Virus record (IMG/VR): IMGVR_UViG_3300005288_000115
Location: 1-22,027 of that record
DNA: 22,027 nucleotides
DNA from: a virus
Direction: 5' to 3' (one strand)
Part shown: positions 7,155 to 13,133 of the stretch, piece by piece
How the letters are laid out: each line of letters begins with the position of its first letter
How positions within the stretch are numbered: position 1 is the stretch's first letter
Notes under the pieces: model-generated
Databases searched by the model: none
What the model was told of the DNA's origin: nothing
What the model saw: only the letters and a program-made list of their open reading frames with translations
Position numbers and translations under genes: made by a program

Positions 7155-7199
7155 GCAAGGGGGGCCCGCTGGGGGCCTACACAAAGGAGCAAAAAGAGC

Positions 7200-7427
7200 A
7201 TGACATGGAGTGTCAACAAAGACGAGGGATTCGCAACAGGGCCCTCGGAAGAACTGAGCCGGGACGGCGTGCGCGTCGAGCTCGCGGCGTTCTGGACGGC
7301 GGAGGACGGCGTCCTGGTATCCGTCGAGGCATTCGAGACACCGATGCCGGCCGCGCTCGCTGCCGACGTCGCGGCCGCCGTGGCGCGGCTCGCTGCCACT
7401 CCGGCACCGGTGCCGGAAGCAACCTGA
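7200..7427 (+). CDS. Small hypothetical protein, 75 aa
   Basis: I do not recognise this protein. It is acidic, begins MTWSVNKDEGFATG, has a beta-rich middle (VRVELAAFWTAEDGVLVSVEAFE) and an alanine-rich helical end. There is no membrane segment or metal motif. The ATG at 7200 follows AAAGGAGCAAAAAGAGC. It is the first gene behind the operator-controlled promoter at about 7.14 kb, so it would be among the earliest products of this unit. A UUCG hairpin follows its stop. Confidence 0.75.
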   Translation: MTWSVNKDEGFATGPSEELSRDGVRVELAAFWTAEDGVLVSVEAFETPMPAALAADVAAAVARLAATPAPVPEAT

Positions 7428-7428
7428 G

Positions 7429-7449
7429 CCGGGCGCTTCGGCGCGCCGG
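7429..7449 (+). other. UUCG-capped RNA hairpin between two genes
   Basis: CCGG-GCGC, loop TTCG, GCGC-G-CCGG forms an 8-bp stem with one bulged G directly after the 75-aa gene. UUCG is an exceptionally stable loop. No T tract follows, so it is more likely an mRNA stabiliser or processing barrier than an intrinsic terminator. Confidence 0.5.
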
Positions 7450-7491
7450 AACCGTCCAAAGATCCAAGACTCAAACAAGGAGCAAATAGAC

Positions 7492-7647
7492 ATGAAGTGG
7501 TTTTTTTACTGCTGGACCGGCGCGGCCGTCCTGCTCGCGGTGTCCTGCCTGGTAGATCCGCCGGCAGGGTTCGACGGCCGCGGGCTCGCCGTCCTGCTTA
7601 TCGCCGTGCTGCTGGTCATCTCGACTCGCCGGGCGGTCAAGGCATGA
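7492..7647 (+). CDS. Small membrane protein, 51 aa, two transmembrane segments
   Basis: A short gene starting at ATG 7492, six bases after CAAGGAGCAAATAG, and ending at TGA 7647. It begins MKWFFYCWTGAAVLLAVSCL, which is a first membrane helix. After a short PPAGFDGRG loop comes a second helix, LAVLLIAVLLVIST, ending in RRAVKA. The positive tail suggests both ends face the cytoplasm. The stop overlaps the next start (ATGA). Its role is unknown; holin-like action or superinfection exclusion can be imagined, but nothing in the sequence shows either. Confidence 0.7.
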   Translation: MKWFFYCWTGAAVLLAVSCLVDPPAGFDGRGLAVLLIAVLLVISTRRAVKA

Positions 7648-7880
7648 GCGCGGAAGCTGGGCGCGGGGATGCGCTCGACTCCGGCATGCTCGCGATTGGC
7701 GAGAACGTGGTGGCGGTCCTGACGTTTACCGTCGAGGGCGTCAAGGACGGGAAGGTCGGTATCGAGGCGGACATTACGGCGCGCGGCATCTCGCCGGCCA
7801 TGCTGGCTCAAGCACTGCGCGGCGTGGTCGCGGACCTGGAGGGCGACAAGTGCCATACCTGCGGGGAATCGCATGGCTGA
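7644..7880 (+). CDS. Small hypothetical protein, 78 aa
   Basis: ATG at 7644 overlaps the stop of the membrane protein (ATGA). The protein has a beta-rich core (NVVAVLTFTVEGVKDGKVGIE), a helix (SPAMLAQALRGVVADLEG) and ends in CHTCGESHG, a CxxC plus histidine that could bind metal. I do not recognise a family. Its stop overlaps the start of the DUF4406 gene, so the three are translated as a chain. Confidence 0.75.
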   Translation: MSAEAGRGDALDSGMLAIGENVVAVLTFTVEGVKDGKVGIEADITARGISPAMLAQALRGVVADLEGDKCHTCGESHG

Positions 7881-8244
7881 GGGCCTGCCGGTGCTGTACC
7901 TGGCCGGGCCTATGTCGGGCCTTCCGGCGTACAACTCCCCTGCTTTCGACGCGGCCGCGGTGCGGCTCCGGGCCGCGGGCTTCGAGGTCCTCAACCCTGC
8001 GGAGAACAAGGCACCGGAGGGGGCGGAGTGGGTGGACTGGATGCGGCTCGCGATCGGGCAGCTAGTACGGGCCGGCGGTGTCGCGATCCTGCCGGGCGCG
8101 TCCGGCAGCCGGGGCGCGCGGCTTGAAATGAAGCTGGCCGGGGACTTGGGCATGAAGTGCCGGCCGGTGCCGGCCTGGCTCACCCTGCAAGGGCAAGCGG
8201 CCTACATGGGCCGGCTGCTGGAGACTGAGGGGGCGGGGAAGTGA
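7873..8244 (+). CDS. DUF4406 protein, nucleoside-deoxyribosyltransferase-like fold
   Basis: A 123-aa protein with YLAGPMSGLPAYNSPAFDAA at residues 8-27, the signature of DUF4406, and ILPGASGSRGARLEMKLA at about 73-90. The family is related in fold to nucleoside 2-deoxyribosyltransferases; the GPMSG loop and the G(S)RGA..E segment form the likely nucleotide pocket. The exact reaction of phage members is not established. It lies directly before a cytosine-methyltransferase-like gene, suggesting a shared link to nucleotide or DNA chemistry, which is inference. It starts at ATG 7873 and its stop overlaps the next GTG. Confidence 0.85.
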   Translation: MAEGLPVLYLAGPMSGLPAYNSPAFDAAAVRLRAAGFEVLNPAENKAPEGAEWVDWMRLAIGQLVRAGGVAILPGASGSRGARLEMKLAGDLGMKCRPVPAWLTLQGQAAYMGRLLETEGAGK

Positions 8245-8987
8245 AAGCTATTACCGGGCAGGGCGTGTTCGCGGATCCGGTCCTCGCGGACACTGAATGG
8301 GGGCGAGGCAGCCGGGGCGTCGTCGTTAGCCTCTGCGACTTGACGGGCCACATGGTCCAGCCGTGGATCGACGCCGGTTATTGTGCGCTGCTGGTGGATC
8401 CGCAACACGGAACCTCAAGAGTCGAGGGCCGGGTGGCTAAGTTCGCCGGAACGGTCGAGGACGCGGCGGCCGTCCTGGGCGAGCTGATCCGGCGCGGCGT
8501 GGTCGCTGCCGTGTTCGGCTTCCCACCGTGCACTGATATGGCGGTAAGCGGGGCGCGGTGGTTCCGGGACAAGTACGAGGCGGACTCCATGTTCCAAGCA
8601 AAAGCGGTGATGGTGGCGGAACAATGCCGGACCGCCGGCCGGCTGTCCGGGGCTCCCTGGTTCGTCGAGAATCCGGTCTCCGTGCTCGCGTCCGCATTCG
8701 GGAAACCTCAGCACTACTTCCACCCTGCGGACTACACAGCTTTCGAGCCGGGCGACAACTACACAAAGAAAACCAGCTTGTGGACGGGCGGCGGGTTCAT
8801 CATGCCGCGGCCGGCGAAAGACCCAACGTTGGGGCCGCCGGACAACCGGATCCACTTTGCAAGTCCTGGGCCGGAGCGCATGAACTTCCGGTCCGCCACG
8901 CCTATGGGCTTCGCTCGGGCGGTATTCAAGGCTAACCACGGGCCTATTGAGGCGCTCGGGGCAGCGGAACGAAAGAAGGAAATCTAA
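8241..8987 (+). CDS. Cytosine-C5 DNA methyltransferase-like protein
   Basis: A 248-aa protein with the layout of Dcm-type enzymes in reduced form. VVVSLCDLTGHMVQPWIDAGY (about 27-47) takes the place of the AdoMet motif. FGFPPCTDMAVSG (about 92-104) carries the PPC catalytic cysteine, and FVENPVSVL (about 140-148) corresponds to the ENV motif, here ENP. YTKKTSLW and the closing MNFRSATPMGFARAVF are frequent in phage members. The family usually runs above 300 residues, and no separate target-recognition domain is visible. It could be an active small methyltransferase or a related pyrimidine-modifying enzyme. GTG at 8241 overlaps the previous stop. Confidence 0.75.
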   Translation: MKAITGQGVFADPVLADTEWGRGSRGVVVSLCDLTGHMVQPWIDAGYCALLVDPQHGTSRVEGRVAKFAGTVEDAAAVLGELIRRGVVAAVFGFPPCTDMAVSGARWFRDKYEADSMFQAKAVMVAEQCRTAGRLSGAPWFVENPVSVLASAFGKPQHYFHPADYTAFEPGDNYTKKTSLWTGGGFIMPRPAKDPTLGPPDNRIHFASPGPERMNFRSATPMGFARAVFKANHGPIEALGAAERKKEI

Positions 8988-9527
8988 ATGGCAGGCGAAA
9001 CGACGCTAACCGTTATCGGCAACCTGACGGGGGACCCTGAGCTTCGGTTCACTCCGTCCGGGTCGGCGGTCGCGAACTTCACGGTGGCGAGCACTCCGCG
9101 GACCTTTGACCGGCAGAGCAACGAGTGGAAAGACGGGGAGACTCTGTTCCTCCGGTGCTCCATCTGGCGCGAGGCAGCGGAGAACGTCGCGGAAACTCTG
9201 GCTAAGGGCATGCGGGTTATTATGTCCGGCCGGCTCAAGCCGCGGAGCTATGAAACCAAAGAGGGCGAGAAGCGGACCGTTATCGAGTTCGAGGTCGACG
9301 AGATTGGGCCCAGCCTGCGGTACGCGTCGGCTAAGGTGCAGCGGACCCAACGTTCCGGCGGGCAGAATGCCGGCGGCGGCAACAGCTGGGGCGGCGGGCA
9401 GCCTGCCGGGGCCCCGAGTTCCTCCGGCGGGCAGCCTCCGGCGCAGGATGATCCGTGGGCGACTCCTGGCGTGAGTAATCCGGGCGGCGGCTGGGGCAAC
9501 GGGCCGGACCGGGAACCTCCGTTCTAA
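8988..9527 (+). CDS. ssb: Single-stranded DNA-binding protein
   Basis: A 179-aa SSB. The OB fold covers residues 1-115: [19 protein letters not shown], then [31 protein letters not shown] and [14 protein letters not shown] flexible Gly/Pro/Gln-rich tail follows and ends in DREPPF, the tip that contacts other replication proteins. The tip is only weakly acidic compared with the bacterial DDDIPF form. It starts at ATG 8988 after AAGAAGGAAATCTAA. It would coat phage single strands alongside RecT and the replication proteins encoded upstream. Confidence 0.95.
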   Translation: MAGETTLTVIGNLTGDPELRFTPSGSAVANFTVASTPRTFDRQSNEWKDGETLFLRCSIWREAAENVAETLAKGMRVIMSGRLKPRSYETKEGEKRTVIEFEVDEIGPSLRYASAKVQRTQRSGGQNAGGGNSWGGGQPAGAPSSSGGQPPAQDDPWATPGVSNPGGGWGNGPDREPPF

Positions 9528-9555
9528 ATCAAGTACCCATCAAGTACCCATCAAG
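9528..9555. repeat. Short tandem repeat ATCAAGTACCC
   Basis: Two exact 11-base copies (9528-9538, 9539-9549) and the first six bases of a third follow the ssb stop and precede the ribosome site of the next gene. It is likely a slippage duplication in a leader, with no clear function. Confidence 0.75.
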
Positions 9556-9573
9556 CAAAAGAGGAGCAAGACA

Positions 9574-9789
9574 ATGGCGGACACAATCAACACTGAGGTT
9601 ATCGAGGGCGAAACGTCCTTTTTCTCGCTCGACGTCAAGGTGGGCGAGTCCACGGTGACGGTAAAAGTCAGCGGCTACGCGGACGCTGCGGAAGGGCTCA
9701 AGGCGCTCTATCTGCTGGGGCAGCCGGACCGGATACGGAACATGGCGGCAGCTATGGATGACGCGACGGAGGAGCACTTCGGGCGCTAG
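9574..9789 (+). CDS. Small hypothetical protein, 71 aa
   Basis: I do not recognise this protein. It is acidic, with a beta-rich first half (ETSFFSLDVKVGESTVTVKVSGYAD) and a helical second half, and has no cysteines. The ATG at 9574 follows AAGAGGAGCAAGACA. It is the last gene of the unit that starts at 7200, and a hairpin follows its stop by 12 bases. Confidence 0.75.
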   Translation: MADTINTEVIEGETSFFSLDVKVGESTVTVKVSGYADAAEGLKALYLLGQPDRIRNMAAAMDDATEEHFGR

Positions 9790-9800
9790 GTGAGTTTGGG

Positions 9801-9827
9801 CGGTCCGTGTCATATCGGCGCGGACCG
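9801..9827 (+). terminator. Hairpin terminator before the third unit
   Basis: CGGTCCG / CGGACCG form a perfect 7-bp stem (extendable by two pairs) followed by TCTAACTTT. It lies right after the 71-aa gene. Its last base is the first base of the operator at 9827-9843, so terminator, operator and promoter are packed into 60 bases. Confidence 0.55.
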
Positions 9828-9843
9828 TCTAACTTTCGTAGAC
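9827..9843. promoter_or_regulatory. Operator, GTCTA-N7-TAGAC
   Basis: GTCTAACTTTCGTAGAC has perfect half-sites in the same spacing as the switch operators. It sits eight bases upstream of a TATAAT box, over the -35 region, so binding would block polymerase at the promoter of the PLD-like gene. Confidence 0.7.
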
Positions 9844-9856
9844 ATTGGGGTATAAT
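9828..9856 (+). promoter_or_regulatory. Promoter of the PLD-like/small terminase unit
   Basis: A perfect TATAAT -10 box (9851-9856) has a poor -35 match (TCTAAC, 9828-9833) 17 bases upstream inside the operator. The weak -35 suggests help from an activator or a naturally low level. The leader that follows, TTAGTGGTGTCAGCAAGG (9856-9873), is nearly the same as that of the leftward 62-aa gene. Confidence 0.65.
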
Positions 9857-9895
9857 TAGTGGTGTCAGCAAGGGAACAAGTAGGAGCGAAACACC

Positions 9896-10627
9896 ATGGC
9901 ACAACAGACTTTTAGGACCGGCGACGCGCTGCCAATGTTGGAGGCGCTGGAGCTGGACGAGAACCTCGCGGGCGTCAAGGTCCTAGAGCGTAAGCGGCCG
10001 GGCGTCCGGCGGCACCGGATGCTCCGGACTAACTCGGCGCGTGTGGCGCTGGAGCCAATGAGGCCGGGCCACGATTACGAGGTCATGACTAACGGGGCGT
10101 TCTCGCTCCTCGACGCGGTGCTGGTCCTCCTGGAGCGGACCGGTCCGGCGGACGTCTCAATTTGCACTTACTCGGCCGGGCTCTATGACGCTGAGGTTAT
10201 GAACCGGTTTGTGGAGTCCGGGAATATCCGGAGTATCCGGCTTGTGCTGGACGGGTCGATCAAGACGCTAGGCGGTACGCGCGGTTACGCGGTGACGCTT
10301 ATGGACGTGTTCGGGGAAGCCAACATTCGGACAACGCGGACACACGCGAAATTCGTCACCATCACCAACGACGAGCACCAAATCAGCATTTCGAGTACGG
10401 CTAACCTCAACGAAAACAAGCGGCTCGAGCTGTTCTACTTCTCGGATGATCCGGAGCGCGCGGCGTTCTATGAGGCAGTAGTGAACGAGGTTTTCGAGGA
10501 CGTCAAGCCGGGCTGGAATCCGGACCATGGCGCTCCTGGGCTCGGCCGTCTGGACCCTACGGGGACCGCCATTTCAATGTCTCCAAGGTCCGGGGTCCGT
10601 ATGGGCCACGTATCTGTCGGCGACTAA
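9896..10627 (+). CDS. Phospholipase-D-like domain protein, single HxK motif
   Basis: A 243-aa protein whose C-terminal half has RTHAKFVTITND (148-159) followed by ISSTANLNENKRLELF (165-180). This is the HxK...(G/S)S.NLN.N.R.E pattern of PLD-like proteins found beside small terminases in several phage groups. H150 and K152 are present; the aspartate of HxKx4D is replaced by T157, with D159 two residues later. With one motif, an active enzyme would have to be a dimer, as in Nuc or BfiI nucleases. It may cut nucleic acid or phospholipid, or be inactive. ATG 9896 follows GTAGGAGCGAAACACC. It has its own promoter and operator, and the P27 small terminase follows. Confidence 0.75.
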   Translation: MAQQTFRTGDALPMLEALELDENLAGVKVLERKRPGVRRHRMLRTNSARVALEPMRPGHDYEVMTNGAFSLLDAVLVLLERTGPADVSICTYSAGLYDAEVMNRFVESGNIRSIRLVLDGSIKTLGGTRGYAVTLMDVFGEANIRTTRTHAKFVTITNDEHQISISSTANLNENKRLELFYFSDDPERAAFYEAVVNEVFEDVKPGWNPDHGAPGLGRLDPTGTAISMSPRSGVRMGHVSVGD

Positions 10628-10646
10628 CGCAAGCAAGAGGAGCACC

Positions 10647-10988
10647 ATGGGCAAGATTCCAGCAACTCCGCCGGAACCGGAATTTCCGGCACCGGCCTAC
10701 CTCGACGACAAGGCGGCCGCCGTCTGGGACGAGGTTATCGAGCAACACCATGAGCCGGCCAAAATTGCCGGGCCGGACCTCGCGGCCTACTGCGGGCAGG
10801 TCGCGCTCTGGCGGGACCTCCGGGAACGGGTCGCGCGCGAGGGCTCCATCATTGCCGACGAGCGAGGCCGGCCGGAACCTCACCCTGCCATCGTCTTGGA
10901 GCGGGCAGCGCAAAAGGAAATCAGGGACTGGGGCGACAAATTCCGCGGCCGGCCCAAACGTCCGCAAGCCATGAGGGGCGAAAGATGA
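10647..10988 (+). CDS. P27-family phage terminase small subunit
   Basis: From ATG 10647 (AAGAGGAGCACC upstream) the protein is 113 aa. It fits the P27 family: a Pro/Glu-rich start, YLDDKAAAVWDEVIEQ (19-34), DLAAYCGQVALWRDLRERVAREG (44-66), then a HPAIVLERAAQKEIRDWG helix (about 79-96). The usual closing GL.P..R is replaced by KFRGRPKRPQAM. Small terminase subunits recognise the packaging site and regulate the large subunit. Oddly, the large subunit gene is almost 5 kb downstream, next to a second TerS-like gene. Its stop overlaps the next ATG. Confidence 0.75.
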   Translation: MGKIPATPPEPEFPAPAYLDDKAAAVWDEVIEQHHEPAKIAGPDLAAYCGQVALWRDLRERVAREGSIIADERGRPEPHPAIVLERAAQKEIRDWGDKFRGRPKRPQAMRGER

Positions 10989-11200
10989 GCAAGCAAGAGC
11001 AAGGGGAAATTGTGCTCCTCGGCGTGTACTGCGACGAGTGCGGCGAGGACATAGCGGCGGACTTCAAGGTTCGGGAGTCGGATAGTTCGGCGGTCCGGCT
11101 GGGATACGTCCGGGCGTGGGCAGCGAAAGAGCATGGCTGGCATATCGCGCCGGGCCTGGACCTGTGCGCGCGGTGCAAGCCGGCGGAGGTGCAGCGGTGA
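10985..11200 (+). CDS. Small protein with two CxxC pairs, 71 aa
   Basis: The protein contains CDECG (16-20) and CARC (61-64), two CxxC pairs separated by a beta/alpha stretch that includes WAAKEHGWHI. That is a plausible zinc ribbon. I do not recognise a named family, though such short CxxC proteins are frequent in actinobacterial phages. It begins at ATG 10985 inside the terminase stop (ATGA) and ends in a GTGA overlap with the next gene. It is the first of a long chain of tiny coupled genes. Confidence 0.75.
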   Translation: MSKQEQGEIVLLGVYCDECGEDIAADFKVRESDSSAVRLGYVRAWAAKEHGWHIAPGLDLCARCKPAEVQR

Positions 11201-11370
11201 GCGGGCAGAAGATGAAAGTGGACCTCGGGCCGGAGCGGACCGACGTCGAGTGCGAAAAGTGCGGCGACGGACTCAACGCGAGCAATAGCGACTTAGGGAC
11301 GGCCCTGGTTGCTGAGTTCATCAAGGGCCACAAGTGCTTCGAGAGCAAGCTCAAGGGGCGGAAAAAGTGA
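11197..11370 (+). CDS. Small CxxC protein, 57 aa
   Basis: GTG at 11197 overlaps the stop of the preceding gene (GTGA). The protein has CEKCG (21-25) and a single later cysteine (KGHKCFE), with a lysine-rich tail (SKLKGRKK). A CxxC-x(n)-HxC zinc site is possible. No family is recognised. The basic end could contact nucleic acid. Its stop overlaps the next GTG. Confidence 0.7.
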   Translation: MSGQKMKVDLGPERTDVECEKCGDGLNASNSDLGTALVAEFIKGHKCFESKLKGRKK

Positions 11371-11468
11371 ACCGGTGGCATGCGTGGCGGGACTGGCTCG
11401 ACTCTCCATGGGCGGCGGGGCTCCTCCTGGTGGTCCTCGGGCTCCTCGCGCTGTTCGGGGTCGGATAG
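11367..11468 (+). CDS. Tiny membrane protein, 33 aa
   Basis: GTG 11367 overlaps the previous stop (GTGA), and TAG 11466-11468 overlaps the next GTG by one base. The product starts MNRWHAWRDWLDSPW and continues with AAGLLLVVLGLLALFGVG, one full membrane helix. Both junctions are tight, which supports a real gene despite its size. Function unknown; it could anchor a partner or act as a small membrane effector. Confidence 0.6.
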   Translation: MNRWHAWRDWLDSPWAAGLLLVVLGLLALFGVG

Positions 11469-11707
11469 TGGCCGGCCGGCCGCGGATCCACGACCGGTTC
11501 GTCATGCGGTGGCCGATAGTCAAGAAGTCGGCACCGCTGCGGGACCTGACGAGCGAGGCGCGCGCGGACCTTATGGACGCGCTCGCCATGGTCGGGCTCG
11601 AACCTCTGGCACCGCCGGAGTTCCGAATATCGCACGGCATGACGCCGGAGCTTATGGCCGAAATAGTTGTTCGACACAAGATAGGGGCGGGGAATCATGG
11701 AGCGTGA
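11468..11707 (+). CDS. Small hypothetical protein, 79 aa
   Basis: It starts at GTG 11468, sharing one base with the previous stop. The protein begins MAGRPRIHDRFVMRWPIVKK, is basic at the start and helical thereafter (LTSEARADLMDALAMVGL). It has no cysteines or membrane segment. I do not recognise it. The AGRPR opening resembles AT-hook-like or small DNA-binding tails, but that is weak. Confidence 0.7.
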   Translation: MAGRPRIHDRFVMRWPIVKKSAPLRDLTSEARADLMDALAMVGLEPLAPPEFRISHGMTPELMAEIVVRHKIGAGNHGA

Positions 11708-11858
11708 AAAGTGGAAGTACAAGGGCGTGCAGCGGCGCGGCAGTAACGGCGTGACGTTCTACGTATGGCACTGCGAGGAGCGGCCGTTTGGGTCCGGCTG
11801 GGTCTACGCCATTCCGGTTCACGAGTTCCGGGCTTCTATGACGGGCGGCCGGGCATGA
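11697..11858 (+). CDS. Small hypothetical protein, 53 aa
   Basis: ATG 11697 lies 11 bases inside the previous gene with AGGGGCGGGG just upstream, and TGA 11858 overlaps the next ATG. The product begins MEREKWKYKGVQRRG and is rich in aromatic residues and beta structure (GVTFYVWHCEERPFGSGWVYAIP). One cysteine only. It may be a small beta-barrel-like fold; no family recognised. Confidence 0.65.
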   Translation: MEREKWKYKGVQRRGSNGVTFYVWHCEERPFGSGWVYAIPVHEFRASMTGGRA

Positions 11859-12217
11859 ACCGGGTGGTGGCGCTCGCTACGCTCCAGTTCACGCGGGGCG
11901 GGCTGTTCGACGGGCGGCCGGTAGGTCCGGAAGTCCACCTCGTCCGGATGCTCCAAAACGCGGGCACTCCGGGGCCTACCCTGTGCGGGCTTGACCGGTT
12001 CGCGAAAGGGACGCCGGGCTGGTCCGTGGGCGGCGGTGTCCACGGTGCCGGCATCGAGCTCCGGCCGTGTCCTGCCTGCGAGGCCGTGGCGTTCCAAAAG
12101 TACGACGGCGCGCCGGCCTGGGGGTCCGCGCCGTTCAATACCCTTTTCCGCCGGCTCCTTCCGGCACCGTGGGACGTCCGGAACCTTCCGGTCGTGGCGA
12201 CTGAGGGGCGCGAGTGA
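11855..12217 (+). CDS. Conserved small phage protein with cysteine pair, 120 aa
   Basis: ATG 11855 overlaps the previous stop (ATGA). The protein has LCGLDRFAKGTPGWSVGGG at about 44-62 and CPACEAV at about 73-79. The LCG.DRF...GW..GGG...CP.C pattern is one I associate with short actinobacterial phage proteins of unknown role. The two cysteine sites could hold zinc. An in-frame start further left lies inside the 53-aa gene and has no ribosome site. Confidence 0.75.
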   Translation: MNRVVALATLQFTRGGLFDGRPVGPEVHLVRMLQNAGTPGPTLCGLDRFAKGTPGWSVGGGVHGAGIELRPCPACEAVAFQKYDGAPAWGSAPFNTLFRRLLPAPWDVRNLPVVATEGRE

Positions 12218-12393
12218 TGCTCTGCCGGCACTGCGGCCGGCCGATACAAGCGGGCCCGTTGCGGCGGGCGCTGCCCTGGGTCCATACCTCGGATACGGGG
12301 GTCGCCGGGCCGGAACGGTGCAACCCAGACGAGTCCCATCCGCGGCCGGCGCGGACCGCGGAACCATACACACAAGAGGAGCAAACAAGATGA
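12217..12393 (+). CDS. Small CxxC protein, 58 aa
   Basis: ATG 12217 shares one base with the previous stop and TGA 12393 overlaps the next ATG. It starts MLCRHCGRPIQAG, a CxxCG knuckle, followed by LPWVHTSDTG and a single later cysteine (ERCNPDES). The histidine and the third cysteine could complete a zinc site. Its last codons include the ribosome site of the next gene (AAGAGGAGCAAACAAG), so its 3' end is constrained by two jobs. Confidence 0.65.
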   Translation: MLCRHCGRPIQAGPLRRALPWVHTSDTGVAGPERCNPDESHPRPARTAEPYTQEEQTR

Positions 12394-13133
12394 GCACTGA
12401 GGATTCGGCCGGCTGGGTGCCGGTCAAGCTCGACGGCGAGACGGTCGGGCGCGCAAGTATCGAATACGGGGTCGCGACGGTGCAGCTCCGGCCGGAAATG
12501 GAGGCGCGCTTCCGCGACGGCATCACGCGCGGCCTGTCCGTCGCGCCGGCCGCGGAAGAAGCGGGCTGCATCTGCGACTACGAGCATATCGAGGGCGCGG
12601 CGGCTGGCGGGTCCTGGGAGATACTGCGGACCGTGTGGAGCCGGGATCCGGCTTGCCAGTTCCCCCACGTCGGCGGGCTCATTTCCGGCGGCCAGTCTGA
12701 TCTGGTGCCGGCGGGGGCGCTGCGGGGGTGTGACGGTTCGGCCGGCTGCCCGGCGGGATTCCACCTTGTGGGGTGTTTTTCGCACCGGCCGGAGGCTGCG
12801 AGGGGCCCGAGTTCCTCGCCGGCCGTGCCGGGCGTCGAGGTGGAAGAGAACTGGGGCCGCAACTCGTATACGTTCCGGGCTGAACCGGCGCTAATCGAGG
12901 CCATGCGCCTAGTGCCGCCGTTTCACATGATGCTGCCGGCGGACGTCGAGGGCGTCAAGGTCGAGGCGCTCACGTGCGCGGGCTGGCACAAAATGGCGGT
13001 GCCGGCCACCGTGTCCGGGACTTTCCAGCTATTCAACCTTTCCGGGTTCTTCCGGACCGCTTACTGCGAGCCGTGCGCGGCGGACCTCGCGGCGTCCGGG
13101 CGATTCACGCCGGACACTGAGGTGGGCAAGTGA
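12390..13133 (+). CDS. Cysteine-rich hypothetical protein, 247 aa
   Basis: ATG 12390 follows AAGAGGAGCAAACAAG and overlaps the previous stop. It is by far the longest gene in this chain. Near the start it has VPVKLDGETVGRASIEYGVA, then scattered cysteines (CICDYEH, RDPACQFPH, CDGSAGCPAGFHLVGC, TCAGWHK, YCEPCAADL). The last is a CxxC pair. The middle carries AVPGVEVEENWGRNSYTF. No family is recognised. The many Cys/His residues suggest one or more metal sites or a composite of small domains like its neighbours. Confidence 0.7.
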   Translation: MSTEDSAGWVPVKLDGETVGRASIEYGVATVQLRPEMEARFRDGITRGLSVAPAAEEAGCICDYEHIEGAAAGGSWEILRTVWSRDPACQFPHVGGLISGGQSDLVPAGALRGCDGSAGCPAGFHLVGCFSHRPEAARGPSSSPAVPGVEVEENWGRNSYTFRAEPALIEAMRLVPPFHMMLPADVEGVKVEALTCAGWHKMAVPATVSGTFQLFNLSGFFRTAYCEPCAADLAASGRFTPDTEVGK

